NCBI GenBank assembly: GCA_003576805.1
Contig: QEVM01000029.1
Coordinates: forward strand, 1 to 56,953
Source: Pseudomonadota bacterium
GTDB taxonomy: Bacteria > Myxococcota_A > UBA9160 > PR03
Reading direction: 5' to 3'
Length of the DNA stretch: 56,953 bases
A program made the position numbers and the translations under genes. Of the stretch, positions 18,604-26,030 are shown in pieces. The stretch's first letter is position 1. Each line of letters begins with the position of its first letter. Below the pieces are notes generated by a model, which saw nothing but the letters and a program-made list of their open reading frames with translations, had not been told where the DNA came from and made no database searches.

Positions 18604-20151
18604 ATGTCCTCGTACGATCTCGTGATTCGCGGGGGCACGCTCTACGACGGGACGGGCGCGGAAGGGCGTCGCGCCGACGTCGCGGTGCGCGGCGACCGGA
18701 TCGCGGAGGTGGCGGACGCGGTCGCGGCGCCCGGCGCGACGGTGGTCGACGCCGCCGGCCTCGCCGTCGCGCCCGGCTTCCTCGACGTCCACACGCACGA
18801 CGACTTCGCGGCCCTGCTGCACCCCGAGATGGGCTTCAAGGTGCAGGGCGGCGTCACGACGGTGGTGGTCGGCAACTGCGGCATGGGCGCAGCGCCGTGG
18901 GCGCAGGCGTGCGGCTACGCGGCGGCGTTCCATCCCGGCCGGTCCTTGCCCGCGTGGGACGGCTACGCGGGCTATCTCGCGCAGCTCGACGCGGCGCCGG
19001 CGAGCTGCAACGTCGCCGCGCTGGTGGGACACGGCGCGGTGCGCGCCGCGGTGCTCGGCGGCGACGCGCGCGCGCCGAGCGACGCGGAGCTCGACGCGAT
19101 GCGCGCGATCGTGCGCGAGGGGATCGAGGCGGGCTGCGTCGGGCTCTCGACGGGACTCATCTACGAGCCGGGCCGCCACGCGCGCAGCGACGAGATCGCC
19201 GCGCTCGCCGGCGAGGCGCGCGCCAACGGCGGCCTCTACGCGACGCACATGCGCGACGAGGGAGCGGGCCTGCTCGACTCGGTGCGCGAGGCGATCGCGA
19301 TCGGCGAGCGCGCCGGCGTGCCGGTGCAGATCTCGCACCACAAGGCCGCGGGCCGCGGGAGCTGGGGGCTCGTGCGCGACTCGCTGCGCCTGATCGACGA
19401 GGCGCGCGCCCGCGGCGTCGACGTGACCGCCGACCAGTATCCGTACACGGCGGCGAGCACCGTGCTCGCGGCGGTCGTGTCGTACTTCGAGCGATCCGAG
19501 ACGTCGGATGGTCACGCGAGCCGTGTTGGCGAGCCGCCGTCCGGCGGCGAGCGAGGTCAAAAGGGCGGTGTGGGGCAGGGCGACGCGCGCGACGTCGTGC
19601 TCTCTTCCGCGCCGAACAACCCGGCGTGGGAGGGGCGCTCGATCGCCGATCTCGCGGCGGAGTGGAGCGTGGCCCCGCTCGACGCCGCGCGCCGCGTGCT
19701 CGACGCCGAGGGCATCGCCGCGACGGTCGTGATCCACAACATGAGCGAGGACGACGTGCGCACGGTGATGCGGCACCCGACCACGATGATCGGGTCGGAC
19801 GGACTGCCGATGCTGCACGGCAAGCCGCACCCGCGGCTCTACGGGACCTTCGCGCGCGTGCTCGGCACCTACGTGCGCGAGCAGGGCGTGCTGCCGCTGG
19901 CCGAGGCGATCCACCGCATGACCGGCCTCTCGGCGCGGCGCTTCGGGCTCACGGACCGCGGCGAGGTCCGCGCGGGCGCCTGCGCCGACCTCGTCGTCTT
20001 CGACCCCGCGCGCATCGCCGACGTCGCGACCTACGCCGACCCGCACCATTCGCCGGCCGGCATCGCGCGCGTCTTCGTGAACGGAACGGAGGTCGTGCGC
20101 GACGGGGCGCACACCGGCGCGCGCCCCGGCCGCACGCTGCGCAAGCGCTGA
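18604..20151 (+). CDS. D-aminoacylase-like amidohydrolase with inserted repeat
   Basis: A 515-residue amidohydrolase of the N-acyl-D-amino-acid deacylase group. It has VIRGGTLYDGTGAEGRRADV, the metal motif DVHTHDD (H63, H65), VVVGNCGMG (metal Cys), THMRDEG, QISHHKAAG and MIGSDGLPML (catalytic Asp). After YPYTAASTVLAAVV (ends residue 292) comes a Gly/Ser/Glu-rich stretch of about 30 residues (293-322) before DARDVVLSSAP resumes the family pattern. The underlying DNA holds a strong hairpin related to the dispersed repeat (see 19516-19552). The true substrate may be an acyl-amino acid or another amide. It is followed 6 nt later by the EamA gene. Confidence 0.88.
   Translation: MSSYDLVIRGGTLYDGTGAEGRRADVAVRGDRIAEVADAVAAPGATVVDAAGLAVAPGFLDVHTHDDFAALLHPEMGFKVQGGVTTVVVGNCGMGAAPWAQACGYAAAFHPGRSLPAWDGYAGYLAQLDAAPASCNVAALVGHGAVRAAVLGGDARAPSDAELDAMRAIVREGIEAGCVGLSTGLIYEPGRHARSDEIAALAGEARANGGLYATHMRDEGAGLLDSVREAIAIGERAGVPVQISHHKAAGRGSWGLVRDSLRLIDEARARGVDVTADQYPYTAASTVLAAVVSYFERSETSDGHASRVGEPPSGGERGQKGGVGQGDARDVVLSSAPNNPAWEGRSIADLAAEWSVAPLDAARRVLDAEGIAATVVIHNMSEDDVRTVMRHPTTMIGSDGLPMLHGKPHPRLYGTFARVLGTYVREQGVLPLAEAIHRMTGLSARRFGLTDRGEVRAGACADLVVFDPARIADVATYADPHHSPAGIARVFVNGTEVVRDGAHTGARPGRTLRKR
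19516..19552 (+). repeat. Long-stem hairpin related to the dispersed repeat, inside a CDS
   Basis: At 19529-19552 GCGAGC + CGCCG, loop TC, CGGCG + GCGAGC forms an 11-step stem with the same tandem G.A mismatches as the REP-like repeat but a longer upper stem. Just upstream, GCGAGCC (19516-19522) and GGCGAGC (19528-19534) can form an alternative hairpin. It lies in the amidohydrolase gene and is translated. Confidence 0.5.
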
Positions 20152-20157
20152 GCGGCG

Positions 20158-21072
20158 ATGCTCTGGGTCCTCCTCGCGGTCGCGGCCGCCGCGCTGCAGG
20201 CGGCGCGCAACGCCTTCTCGCGGCGGCTCGTCGGCGAGGTGTCGCCGGCGCTGACGGCTTGGTCGCGCTTCGCGTTCAACCTGCCGTTCTCCGCCGCGCT
20301 CGCGCTCGGGCTCGCCGCCGCGCACGGCGCGCCGGCGCTGACGGCCGGCTTCTTCGGCTGGGCGCTGGCCGGCGCGGCGACCCAGCTCGTCGCGAACTTC
20401 GCGCTCGTCGCCGCCTTCCGCGTGGCGTCGTTCTCGCAGTCGGTCGCGCTCCACAAGCTCGAGGTGGTGTTCGGCGCGGGCGTCGGGCTCGCGTTCTTCG
20501 GCGAGGTGCCGAGCGCGCTCGGCTGGCTGGGGATCCTGCTCTCGACGCTCGGCGTGCTGCTGATGAACCTCGCGCGCCCGGACGAGCGCGGCGTCGGCTG
20601 GAAGCGGATGTTCCACCTGGACCGCGGCTCGCTCTACGCGATCGCGTGCGGCGCGCTGTTCGCGTTCACCGCGTTCTTCTTCAAGGAGGCGATCCTGCTG
20701 CTCGGCGCCGCCAACCCGCGCATGGCGGGCGGCCGCTTCGAGCCGGCCGTGCACACCGTCTTCCACGTCGCCTGGATGCAGGTCGCGCTCGCGACGCCGG
20801 CGGTCGCGTGGATGCGGCCGGGCGAGCTGCGCCGCACGCTCTCGCTCTGGCCGACGATGCTCGGCATCGGCGTGACCGGCTTCCTCGGCAGCCTGTGCTG
20901 GTTCTGGGCGTTCGGCCTGACGCTCGTCGCCTACGTGCGCGCGGTCGGCCAGATCGAAGCGCCGATCTCGGTGGCGATCTCGCTGCTCGTGTTCCGCGAG
21001 CGCGGCGTGGCGCGCCAGCTACCGGCGATCGCGGCCATCGTGGGCGGCGTCGTGCTGGTCCTGCTCGGCTAG
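20158..21072 (+). CDS. EamA/DMT family transporter
   Basis: A 304-residue inner-membrane protein with two EamA repeats and about ten hydrophobic helices, from LWVLLAVAAAALQAARN to AIAAIVGGVVLVLLG. Residues KLEVVFGAGVGLAFFGE and GQIEAPISVAISLLVFRE, ending the two halves, are typical of EamA drug/metabolite exporters. It begins 6 nt after the amidohydrolase, so the two are probably co-transcribed; transport of the amidohydrolase substrate or product is possible. The stop codon TAG is also the first part of the -10 box of the next gene. Confidence 0.88.
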   Translation: MLWVLLAVAAAALQAARNAFSRRLVGEVSPALTAWSRFAFNLPFSAALALGLAAAHGAPALTAGFFGWALAGAATQLVANFALVAAFRVASFSQSVALHKLEVVFGAGVGLAFFGEVPSALGWLGILLSTLGVLLMNLARPDERGVGWKRMFHLDRGSLYAIACGALFAFTAFFFKEAILLLGAANPRMAGGRFEPAVHTVFHVAWMQVALATPAVAWMRPGELRRTLSLWPTMLGIGVTGFLGSLCWFWAFGLTLVAYVRAVGQIEAPISVAISLLVFRERGVARQLPAIAAIVGGVVLVLLG

Positions 21073-21075
21073 AGT
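21070..21075 (+). promoter_or_regulatory. -10 box abutting the sulfotransferase start (leaderless candidate)
   Basis: TAGAGT overlaps the preceding stop codon and ends 7 nt before the ATG at 21083. No ribosome site is seen. Confidence 0.35.
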
Positions 21076-21082
21076 TCGCGAC

Positions 21083-22048
21083 ATGGACTCGCCGTCGCTG
21101 CCGCGCCGCACGCGCATCTACCAGAACCACCACTTCGACAGCACGCGCTGGGACTACTTCGCGACGCGCCCCGACGACATCGTGATCGCGACGTCGTACA
21201 AGGCGGGCACGACGTGGACGCAGTCGATCGTGGCGCACCTGCTGTTCGAGGACGGACTGCCGGCGCCGCTCGCCGAGCTCTCGCCGTGGCTGGACATGCG
21301 CGTGTTCCCGCTCGAGGTGATCCTGAACGGGCTCGCCGCGCAGCCGCACCGCCGCTTCATCAAGACCCACCTGCCGCTCGACGGCCTGCCGTGGGACCCC
21401 GAACGCAAGTTCGTGTACGTCGCGCGCGACGGGCGCGACGTCTTCATGTCGCTCTGGAACCACCACTCGAACTTCACCGACGAGGCGCTCCAGATCTTCA
21501 ACTCCGTGCCGGGCCGCGTGGGCGACGAGCTGCCGCGGGCTCCCGCGGACCTCCACGCGCTCTGGCGGGATTGGGTCTCGCGCGGCTGGTTCGCGTGGGA
21601 GTCGGACGGCTGGCCGTTCTGGTCGCACCTCTACAACGTGCAGTCGTGGTGGGACTTCCGGCACCTGCCCAACATCCTGCTCGTGCACTACGCGGACCTG
21701 CGCGAGGACACCGAGCGCGAGGTGCGGCGCATCGCGCGCTTCCTCGGAATCGAGGTGCCGGAGGCCCGCTGGCCGGCGCTCCTGAAGAACGTCTCGCTGA
21801 CGTCGATGCGCGAGCAGGGCGAGCTGTACGCGCCCGGCGGCGGCCAGTTCTGGAAGGGCGGCGCGAAGACCTTCCTGCACCAGGGGACCAACGGGCGCTG
21901 GCGCGACGTGCTCACGCCGGACGAGCTGGCGCAGTACGACGCCGCCTGCGCGCGCACGCTGACGCCGGACTGCCGCGCGTGGCTGGAGCACGGCGCGCGC
22001 GCCCTCGCGCGCGAGAAGATCGAGCCGGGTCTCGAGTCCGTTCCCTAG
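21083..22048 (+). CDS. Sulfotransferase (PAPS-dependent)
   Basis: Transfers sulfate from PAPS to a hydroxyl or amine of a small molecule, in the cytosol. The 321-residue protein has the 5'-phosphosulfate loop SYKAGTTW (38-45), the catalytic His in KTHLPLD (H96), the 3'-phosphate site VARDGRDVFMS (113-123) and a C-terminal FWKGGAKTFLHQGTNGRW, the usual KG/GxxGxWK region. The pattern is that of the cytosolic aryl/steroid-type family rather than polysaccharide sulfotransferases. It converges on the next gene with the two stops sharing CTAG at 22045-22048. The substrate is unknown. Confidence 0.92.
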   Translation: MDSPSLPRRTRIYQNHHFDSTRWDYFATRPDDIVIATSYKAGTTWTQSIVAHLLFEDGLPAPLAELSPWLDMRVFPLEVILNGLAAQPHRRFIKTHLPLDGLPWDPERKFVYVARDGRDVFMSLWNHHSNFTDEALQIFNSVPGRVGDELPRAPADLHALWRDWVSRGWFAWESDGWPFWSHLYNVQSWWDFRHLPNILLVHYADLREDTEREVRRIARFLGIEVPEARWPALLKNVSLTSMREQGELYAPGGGQFWKGGAKTFLHQGTNGRWRDVLTPDELAQYDAACARTLTPDCRAWLEHGARALAREKIEPGLESVP

Positions 22049-22446
22049 CGCGGGTCGAGCCGGATCGGCGTCGCGTCCTCGCGGCCGAACAGCATCGCGA
22101 TGTAGTCGTCGGCCCAGCCGTACTTGAGCGCGAACAGCACGTTCAGGCGCTGGCGCGCGGAGACGTCGGGCACCGCGGTGTAGGGCGCGGTGTGACCGTT
22201 GCGCTCCATCTCGACGGCGGGCTCGCGCTGGATGTCGAGCAGCCAGCTCGATTGCGGGCTGCCCGCGCGCAGCCACTGGCGGCCCGACTCGTCCACCACC
22301 CAGAGGCGCGTCTCGCGCGGCTGGCCGTCGTCGCCGGTGGTGCGCAGCACGACCACCTCGCCGCTCTCCGCCGCGATCATCTCGAGGCCCATCACGACGA
22401 GGCCGAGCGCGAACAGCGAGCCGATCAGCCGAACGAAGAAGCGCAT
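22045..22446 (-). CDS. Second small DUF2255-like protein with membrane anchor
   Basis: A 133-residue protein. It begins with one hydrophobic helix (FVRLIGSLFALGLVVMGLEM), a signal or anchor. The body has VVVLRTTGDDGQPRETRLWV, QWLRAGSPQSSWLLDI and a C-terminal IRLDPR, parallel to the 1870-2322 protein (TIWLVVVDGSAYIRAG and RILRLDPRPG). Both look like split-barrel proteins of the DUF2255/nitroreductase-like type moved to the envelope. GGGAGG precedes the ATG, and a TACGCT -10 box lies at 22474-22469. Function unknown. Confidence 0.72.
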   Translation of the reverse strand: MRFFVRLIGSLFALGLVVMGLEMIAAESGEVVVLRTTGDDGQPRETRLWVVDESGRQWLRAGSPQSSWLLDIQREPAVEMERNGHTAPYTAVPDVSARQRLNVLFALKYGWADDYIAMLFGREDATPIRLDPR

Positions 22447-22501
22447 TCCGTCCTCCCGAGCGAAGCGCAGCGTATCGCGCTCGACGCTCTCCCGATGGAT
22501 C

Positions 22502-22515
22502 TGTAACGTGTTTCA
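22502..22515. promoter_or_regulatory. KstR-like palindromic operator overlapping a -10 box
   Basis: TGTAACGTGTTTCA fits TnnAACnnGTTnnA exactly, the motif known for the TetR-type steroid-catabolism repressor KstR of actinobacteria. The symmetric match is 10 of 14. TAACGT (22504-22509) inside it is a plausible -10 box for the SDR gene at 22534, so a bound repressor would block it. No tetR gene is in the window, so the regulator is inferred. Confidence 0.4.
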
Positions 22516-22533
22516 AATTCGTCGGGAGGCGCG

Positions 22534-23307
22534 GTGGCGGCGGAGCGGACGGGTGGCGTCGAGGGCAAGGCCGCGCTGGTCACCGGCGCCGCGTCGGGGA
22601 TCGGGCGCGCGACCGCGCTGGCGCTCGGCCAGGGCGGGGCGCGCGTGCTCGTCGCCGACCGCGACCGCGCCGGCGCGCAGGCGGCGGCCGAAGCGATCCT
22701 CGAGGCGGGCGGCGAGGCCGAGGCGCACGCGGTGGACGTCGCGCGCGCGGACGAGGTCGAGGCGATGGTGCGCGCGGCCGTCGCGCGCTTCGGGCGCCTC
22801 GACTGCGCCGTGAACGCCGCCGGCATCCTCGCGACGCCGGCGCTCCTGCACGAGCTCGCGCTCGACGCCTGGGAGCGCACGATCGCCGTGAACCTGACCG
22901 GCGTGTTCCTGTGCATGCAACACGAGCTGCGCGCCATGCGCGCGCAGGGCGCCGGCGCGATCGTCAACGTCGCGTCGGGCGCGGGCGTGCTCGGGACGCC
23001 GGCGCTCGGCCACTACTGCGCGTCGAAGCACGGCATCCTCGGCCTCACCAAGACGGCGGCGCTCGAGAACGCGCGCGCCGGCGTGCGCGTCAACGCGATC
23101 TGCCCGGGCTCGACCGACACGCCGATGTTGCAGGGCTTCATGGGCAGCTCGCCCGAGGCGCGCAAGATGATCCTCGCGAGCGCGCCGGCCGGCCGGCTCG
23201 GCACGCCCGAGGAGGTCGCCGAGGCGGCGCTGTGGCTCTGCTCCGAGCGCGCCTCGTACGTGAGCGGCGAGTCGCTCTTCGTGGACTTCGCCGCCGTCGC
23301 GCGCTGA
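22534..23307 (+). CDS. SDR-family oxidoreductase
   Basis: A 257-residue NAD(P)-dependent dehydrogenase/reductase of the classical SDR family. It has the cofactor motif TGAASGIG (17-24), the NAAG turn, and the catalytic S148, Y161 and K165 (YCASK). The Asp-containing ADRDRAG after beta-2 suggests NAD(H) preference. The start is GTG with GGGAGG 4 nt upstream. It begins a run of oxidoreductase genes with the LLM flavin enzyme 21 nt later and carries a KstR-like operator in its promoter, hinting at lipid or steroid-type catabolism. The substrate cannot be assigned. Confidence 0.92.
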   Translation: MAAERTGGVEGKAALVTGAASGIGRATALALGQGGARVLVADRDRAGAQAAAEAILEAGGEAEAHAVDVARADEVEAMVRAAVARFGRLDCAVNAAGILATPALLHELALDAWERTIAVNLTGVFLCMQHELRAMRAQGAGAIVNVASGAGVLGTPALGHYCASKHGILGLTKTAALENARAGVRVNAICPGSTDTPMLQGFMGSSPEARKMILASAPAGRLGTPEEVAEAALWLCSERASYVSGESLFVDFAAVAR

Positions 23308-23328
23308 TCGGATCGAAGGGAAGCGCCC

Positions 23329-24198
23329 GTGCAGTTCGTGATCCCCACCGCCTTCAGCCCCGCGTCGCAGCTCGCCGAGATGGCGGTGCTGGCCGAGCAG
23401 AACGGGATCGACGCCGTCGCGATCTCGGATCACGTCGCGCACCCCGAGACGATCGCGTCGCGTTATCCGTACACGAAGGACGGCGGCATCCGCTGGACCG
23501 AGGACACCGCGTGGCCCGACCCGTGGGTGACGATCGGCGCGATGGCGGCGGTCACCACGGGGCTGCGCTTCGTCACCAACGTCTACGTGCTCGCGCTGCG
23601 CAACGCGTTCGTCGCCGCCAAGACGATCGCGACGGCGGCCGCGCTCTCCGGCGACCGCGTCGCGCTCGGCGTCGGCGTCGGCTGGTGCGCCGAGGAGTTC
23701 GCGCTCGCCGGCCAGGACTTCCGCACGCGCGGCGCGCGCACCGACGAGATGATCGAGGTGCTGCGCAAGCTGTGGAGCGGCGCGTACGTCGAGCACCACG
23801 GCCGCTTCCACGACTTCGGGCGCGTGCGCATGCTGCCGGCGCCGGCCGCGCCGATCCCGATCTACGGCGGCGGCCTCTCCGAGCCCGCGCTGCGCCGCGC
23901 CGCCCGCCTCGACGGCTGGATCTCCGACCTGCACTCGACCGCCGAGCTGCGCGAGATCGCCGACACGCTGCGCCGCTACCGCGCCGACTGCGGACGCGCC
24001 GGCGAGCCCTTCCACCTGATCGCCGCCTGCACCGACGCCTTCGATGCGGGCGCCATCCAGCGCCTCGAAGAGATCGGCGTCACCCACTACGCCACCGCCC
24101 CCTGGATCCTCTACGGCGGCAAGTGGGACTCGCTCCCCGACAAACGCGACGGCCTCCGACGCTTCGCCGACGAAGTCATCGCAAAGCTCCGCCCGTGA
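23329..24198 (+). CDS. LLM-class F420/flavin-dependent oxidoreductase
   Basis: A 289-residue luciferase-like monooxygenase-fold protein of the TIGR03619-type F420-dependent group. It has MQFVIPTAFSPASQLAEMAV, AISDHVAHPE, TIGAMAAVTTGLRFVTNVYVL, ALGVGVGWCAEEFALAGQDF and PIPIYGGGLSEPALRRAA. The start is GTG. It probably forms one unit with the preceding SDR. The cofactor (F420 or FMN) is inferred from the subfamily pattern; no F420-biosynthesis gene is in the window. The gene is followed by a 276-nt gap filled with the REP-like repeats. Confidence 0.88.
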   Translation: MQFVIPTAFSPASQLAEMAVLAEQNGIDAVAISDHVAHPETIASRYPYTKDGGIRWTEDTAWPDPWVTIGAMAAVTTGLRFVTNVYVLALRNAFVAAKTIATAAALSGDRVALGVGVGWCAEEFALAGQDFRTRGARTDEMIEVLRKLWSGAYVEHHGRFHDFGRVRMLPAPAAPIPIYGGGLSEPALRRAARLDGWISDLHSTAELREIADTLRRYRADCGRAGEPFHLIAACTDAFDAGAIQRLEEIGVTHYATAPWILYGGKWDSLPDKRDGLRRFADEVIAKLRP

Positions 24199-24238
24199 AT
24201 CTCGACGCAACGACCAAAGGAGCCCCCCCGCTTCCGCC

Positions 24239-24260
24239 GTAGCGAGCCAAAGGCGAGCGG
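24239..24260 (+). repeat. REP-like repeat, intergenic copy A
   Basis: GTAG, then stem GCGAGCC, loop AAA, GGCGAGC and GG. The stem has five Watson-Crick pairs and two tandem G.A mismatches. The surrounding 40 nt (TTCCGCC before, GCCGACCCCAT after) are also shared with copies B and C. The 24199-24474 gap is essentially three such units with related connecting sequence. Confidence 0.75.
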
Positions 24261-24333
24261 GCCGACCCCATGAGGCTCGCCGTCGTAAACGAAGCGCCAA
24301 GCCACGAACGGAGTACACAACCCCGATTCCGCC

Positions 24334-24355
24334 GTAGCGAGCCGCAGGCGAGCGG
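24334..24355 (+). repeat. REP-like repeat, intergenic copy B
   Basis: Same GTAG and stem as copy A but loop GCA. The flanks TTCCGCC and GCCGACCCCAT are conserved, and it is followed by AGCGCCAAGCCA, also found after copy A. Confidence 0.75.
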
Positions 24356-24409
24356 GCCGACCCCATGAAGCGCCAAGCCAGGAACGAAGCAAACAACCCC
24401 GTTTCCGCC

Positions 24410-24431
24410 GTAGCGAGCCAAAGGCGAGCGG
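24410..24431 (+). repeat. REP-like repeat, intergenic copy C
   Basis: Loop AAA as in copy A; flanks TTCCGCC and GCCGACCCCAT. The following AAGGCTCGCCGTCG also appears after copy A. Ends 43 nt before the next SDR gene. Confidence 0.75.
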
Positions 24432-24474
24432 GCCGACCCCATAAGGCTCGCCGTCGCACACCACCGAGGTCCTC

Positions 24475-25224
24475 ATGAAACGCTTCGAAAACAAGACAGC
24501 GCTCATCACCGGCGCCGCCTCCGGAATCGGACGCGCCACCGCGCTGCGGCTCGCCTCCGAAGGCGCCGCGCTCGCGCTCTGGGACGTGCAAGCCGCCGCG
24601 CTCGACGCGACCGCCAAGGACGCGCGCGAGCTGGGCGCGCGCGTCGAGCGCGCCGTCGTGGACGTGCAGGACGAGTCCGCGGTGGCCGCCGGCGTGCGCG
24701 CGGCGGTGGACGCGCTCGGCCCGCTCGACGTGGTGTGCAACGTCGCGGGCATCCTGCGCTTCGACCACACGCACGAGCTCGCGCTCGCGGACTGGAGCCG
24801 CGTCCTCGGGATCAACCTCACGGGCACGTTCCTGGTGTGCCGCGAGGCGATCCCGCACCTGCTCGCGACGCGCGGCAACGTCGTGAACGTCGCGTCCACG
24901 GCGGGCATGACGGGGCACCCGTGGGCCGCGGCGTACGCGGCGTCGAAGGGCGGCGTGCTCGCCTTCACGCGCGCGCTCGCGGTCGAGTACGCGAGGCAGG
25001 GCGTGCGCGCGAACTGCGTCTGCCCGGGCAGCATCGAGACGCCGATCACGCAGGCGTTCCGCGTGCCCGAGGGCGCCAACCCGAAGCTGGTGCGGCGCAT
25101 GATGCCGCTCACCGGCTTCGCGGGACCGGAGAAGGTCGCGAACCTGGTGGCGCTGCTGGCGTCCGACGAGGGCTCGCACATCACCGGCGAGGAGATCCGC
25201 GTGGACGGCGGCGCGCTCTCGTGA
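24475..25224 (+). CDS. SDR-family oxidoreductase
   Basis: A 249-residue classical SDR. The cofactor site is ITGAASGIGRA (11-21), with CNVAGILRF and the triad S141, Y154, K158 (YAASK). The C-terminal EEIRVDGGALS is typical. The Asp in LWDVQ after beta-2 points to NAD(H). The ATG has GAGGT a few bases upstream. First of three SDR genes joined by start-stop overlaps; its stop overlaps the next GTG. The three together could carry out successive or alternative alcohol/ketone steps on one compound class. Confidence 0.92.
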   Translation: MKRFENKTALITGAASGIGRATALRLASEGAALALWDVQAAALDATAKDARELGARVERAVVDVQDESAVAAGVRAAVDALGPLDVVCNVAGILRFDHTHELALADWSRVLGINLTGTFLVCREAIPHLLATRGNVVNVASTAGMTGHPWAAAYAASKGGVLAFTRALAVEYARQGVRANCVCPGSIETPITQAFRVPEGANPKLVRRMMPLTGFAGPEKVANLVALLASDEGSHITGEEIRVDGGALS

Positions 25225-26030
25225 GCGCGCGCCCGCCGGCGGGGGCAGCGGGCTTGCTGCAAGGACGCGTCGCGATCGTCTCCGGCATCGGGCCGGGCAT
25301 GGGACGCGACGTGTCGCTCGCGCTGGCGCGCGAAGGCGCCGACCTGGTGCTCGCCGCGCGCCCCGCGAGCAAGCTGGCCGAGGTCGCAGAGGAGGTGCGG
25401 GCCGCGGGGCGGCGCGCGCTCGAGGTGCCGGCGGACATCACGCGGGTCGACGACTGCCGGCGCGTCGCCGCGCAGGCCCAGGAGGCGTTCGGCCGCGCCG
25501 ACGTGCTCGTGAACAACGCCTTCGACATGGGCGCGTTCGTGCGCATGGAGGACGCGACCGCCGAGGACCTGCTGCGCCCGCTGCGCGTCAACCTGATCGG
25601 GTCGCTGCAGCTCACGCACGAGGTGCTGCCGCTGATGAAGGCGCAGCGGCGCGGCTCGATCGTGATGATCAACTCGATGATCGTGCGCGACGTGCTGCCG
25701 AGCATGGGCCCCTACGGCGCCTCGAAGGCCGCGCTGCTGGCCGCGACGCAGGGGCTCGCGCGCGAGATGGGCCCGCACGGCATCCGCGTGAACTCGGTGG
25801 TGCCCGGCTACATCTGGGGCGAGTCGCTGCGCGGGTACTTCGCGCAGCAGGCGAAGCAGCGCGGGGTCGATCCGCAGACGGTGTACGACGAGGTCGCGGC
25901 GCAGACGGCGCTGCGCCACCTGCCCACCTCCGAGGAGATCGCGGACGCGGTCGTGTTCTTCGCGTCGGATCTCTCGCGCGTCGTCACCGGGCAGTCGCTC
26001 GACGTGAACGGCGGCCACGTCTTCCACTGA
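25221..26030 (+). CDS. SDR-family oxidoreductase with variant glycine motif
   Basis: A 269-residue SDR beginning at a GTG that overlaps the previous stop (GTGA). The cofactor loop reads SGIGPGMG (21-28) instead of TGxxxGIG. The NNAF segment, S152, Y165 and K169 (YGASK) and a C-terminal SLDVNGGHVFH complete the pattern. ARPASK after beta-2 suggests NADPH preference. Its stop overlaps the next ATG (TGATG), so the three SDRs are translationally coupled. Confidence 0.9.
   Translation: MSARPPAGAAGLLQGRVAIVSGIGPGMGRDVSLALAREGADLVLAARPASKLAEVAEEVRAAGRRALEVPADITRVDDCRRVAAQAQEAFGRADVLVNNAFDMGAFVRMEDATAEDLLRPLRVNLIGSLQLTHEVLPLMKAQRRGSIVMINSMIVRDVLPSMGPYGASKAALLAATQGLAREMGPHGIRVNSVVPGYIWGESLRGYFAQQAKQRGVDPQTVYDEVAAQTALRHLPTSEEIADAVVFFASDLSRVVTGQSLDVNGGHVFH

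Noticed and set aside
24199..24474. Possible CRISPR array because of three spaced repeats
   Set aside because: Unequal spacing (95 and 76 nt), related sequence in the spacers, copies elsewhere inside genes and no cas genes. The REP-like reading fits better.
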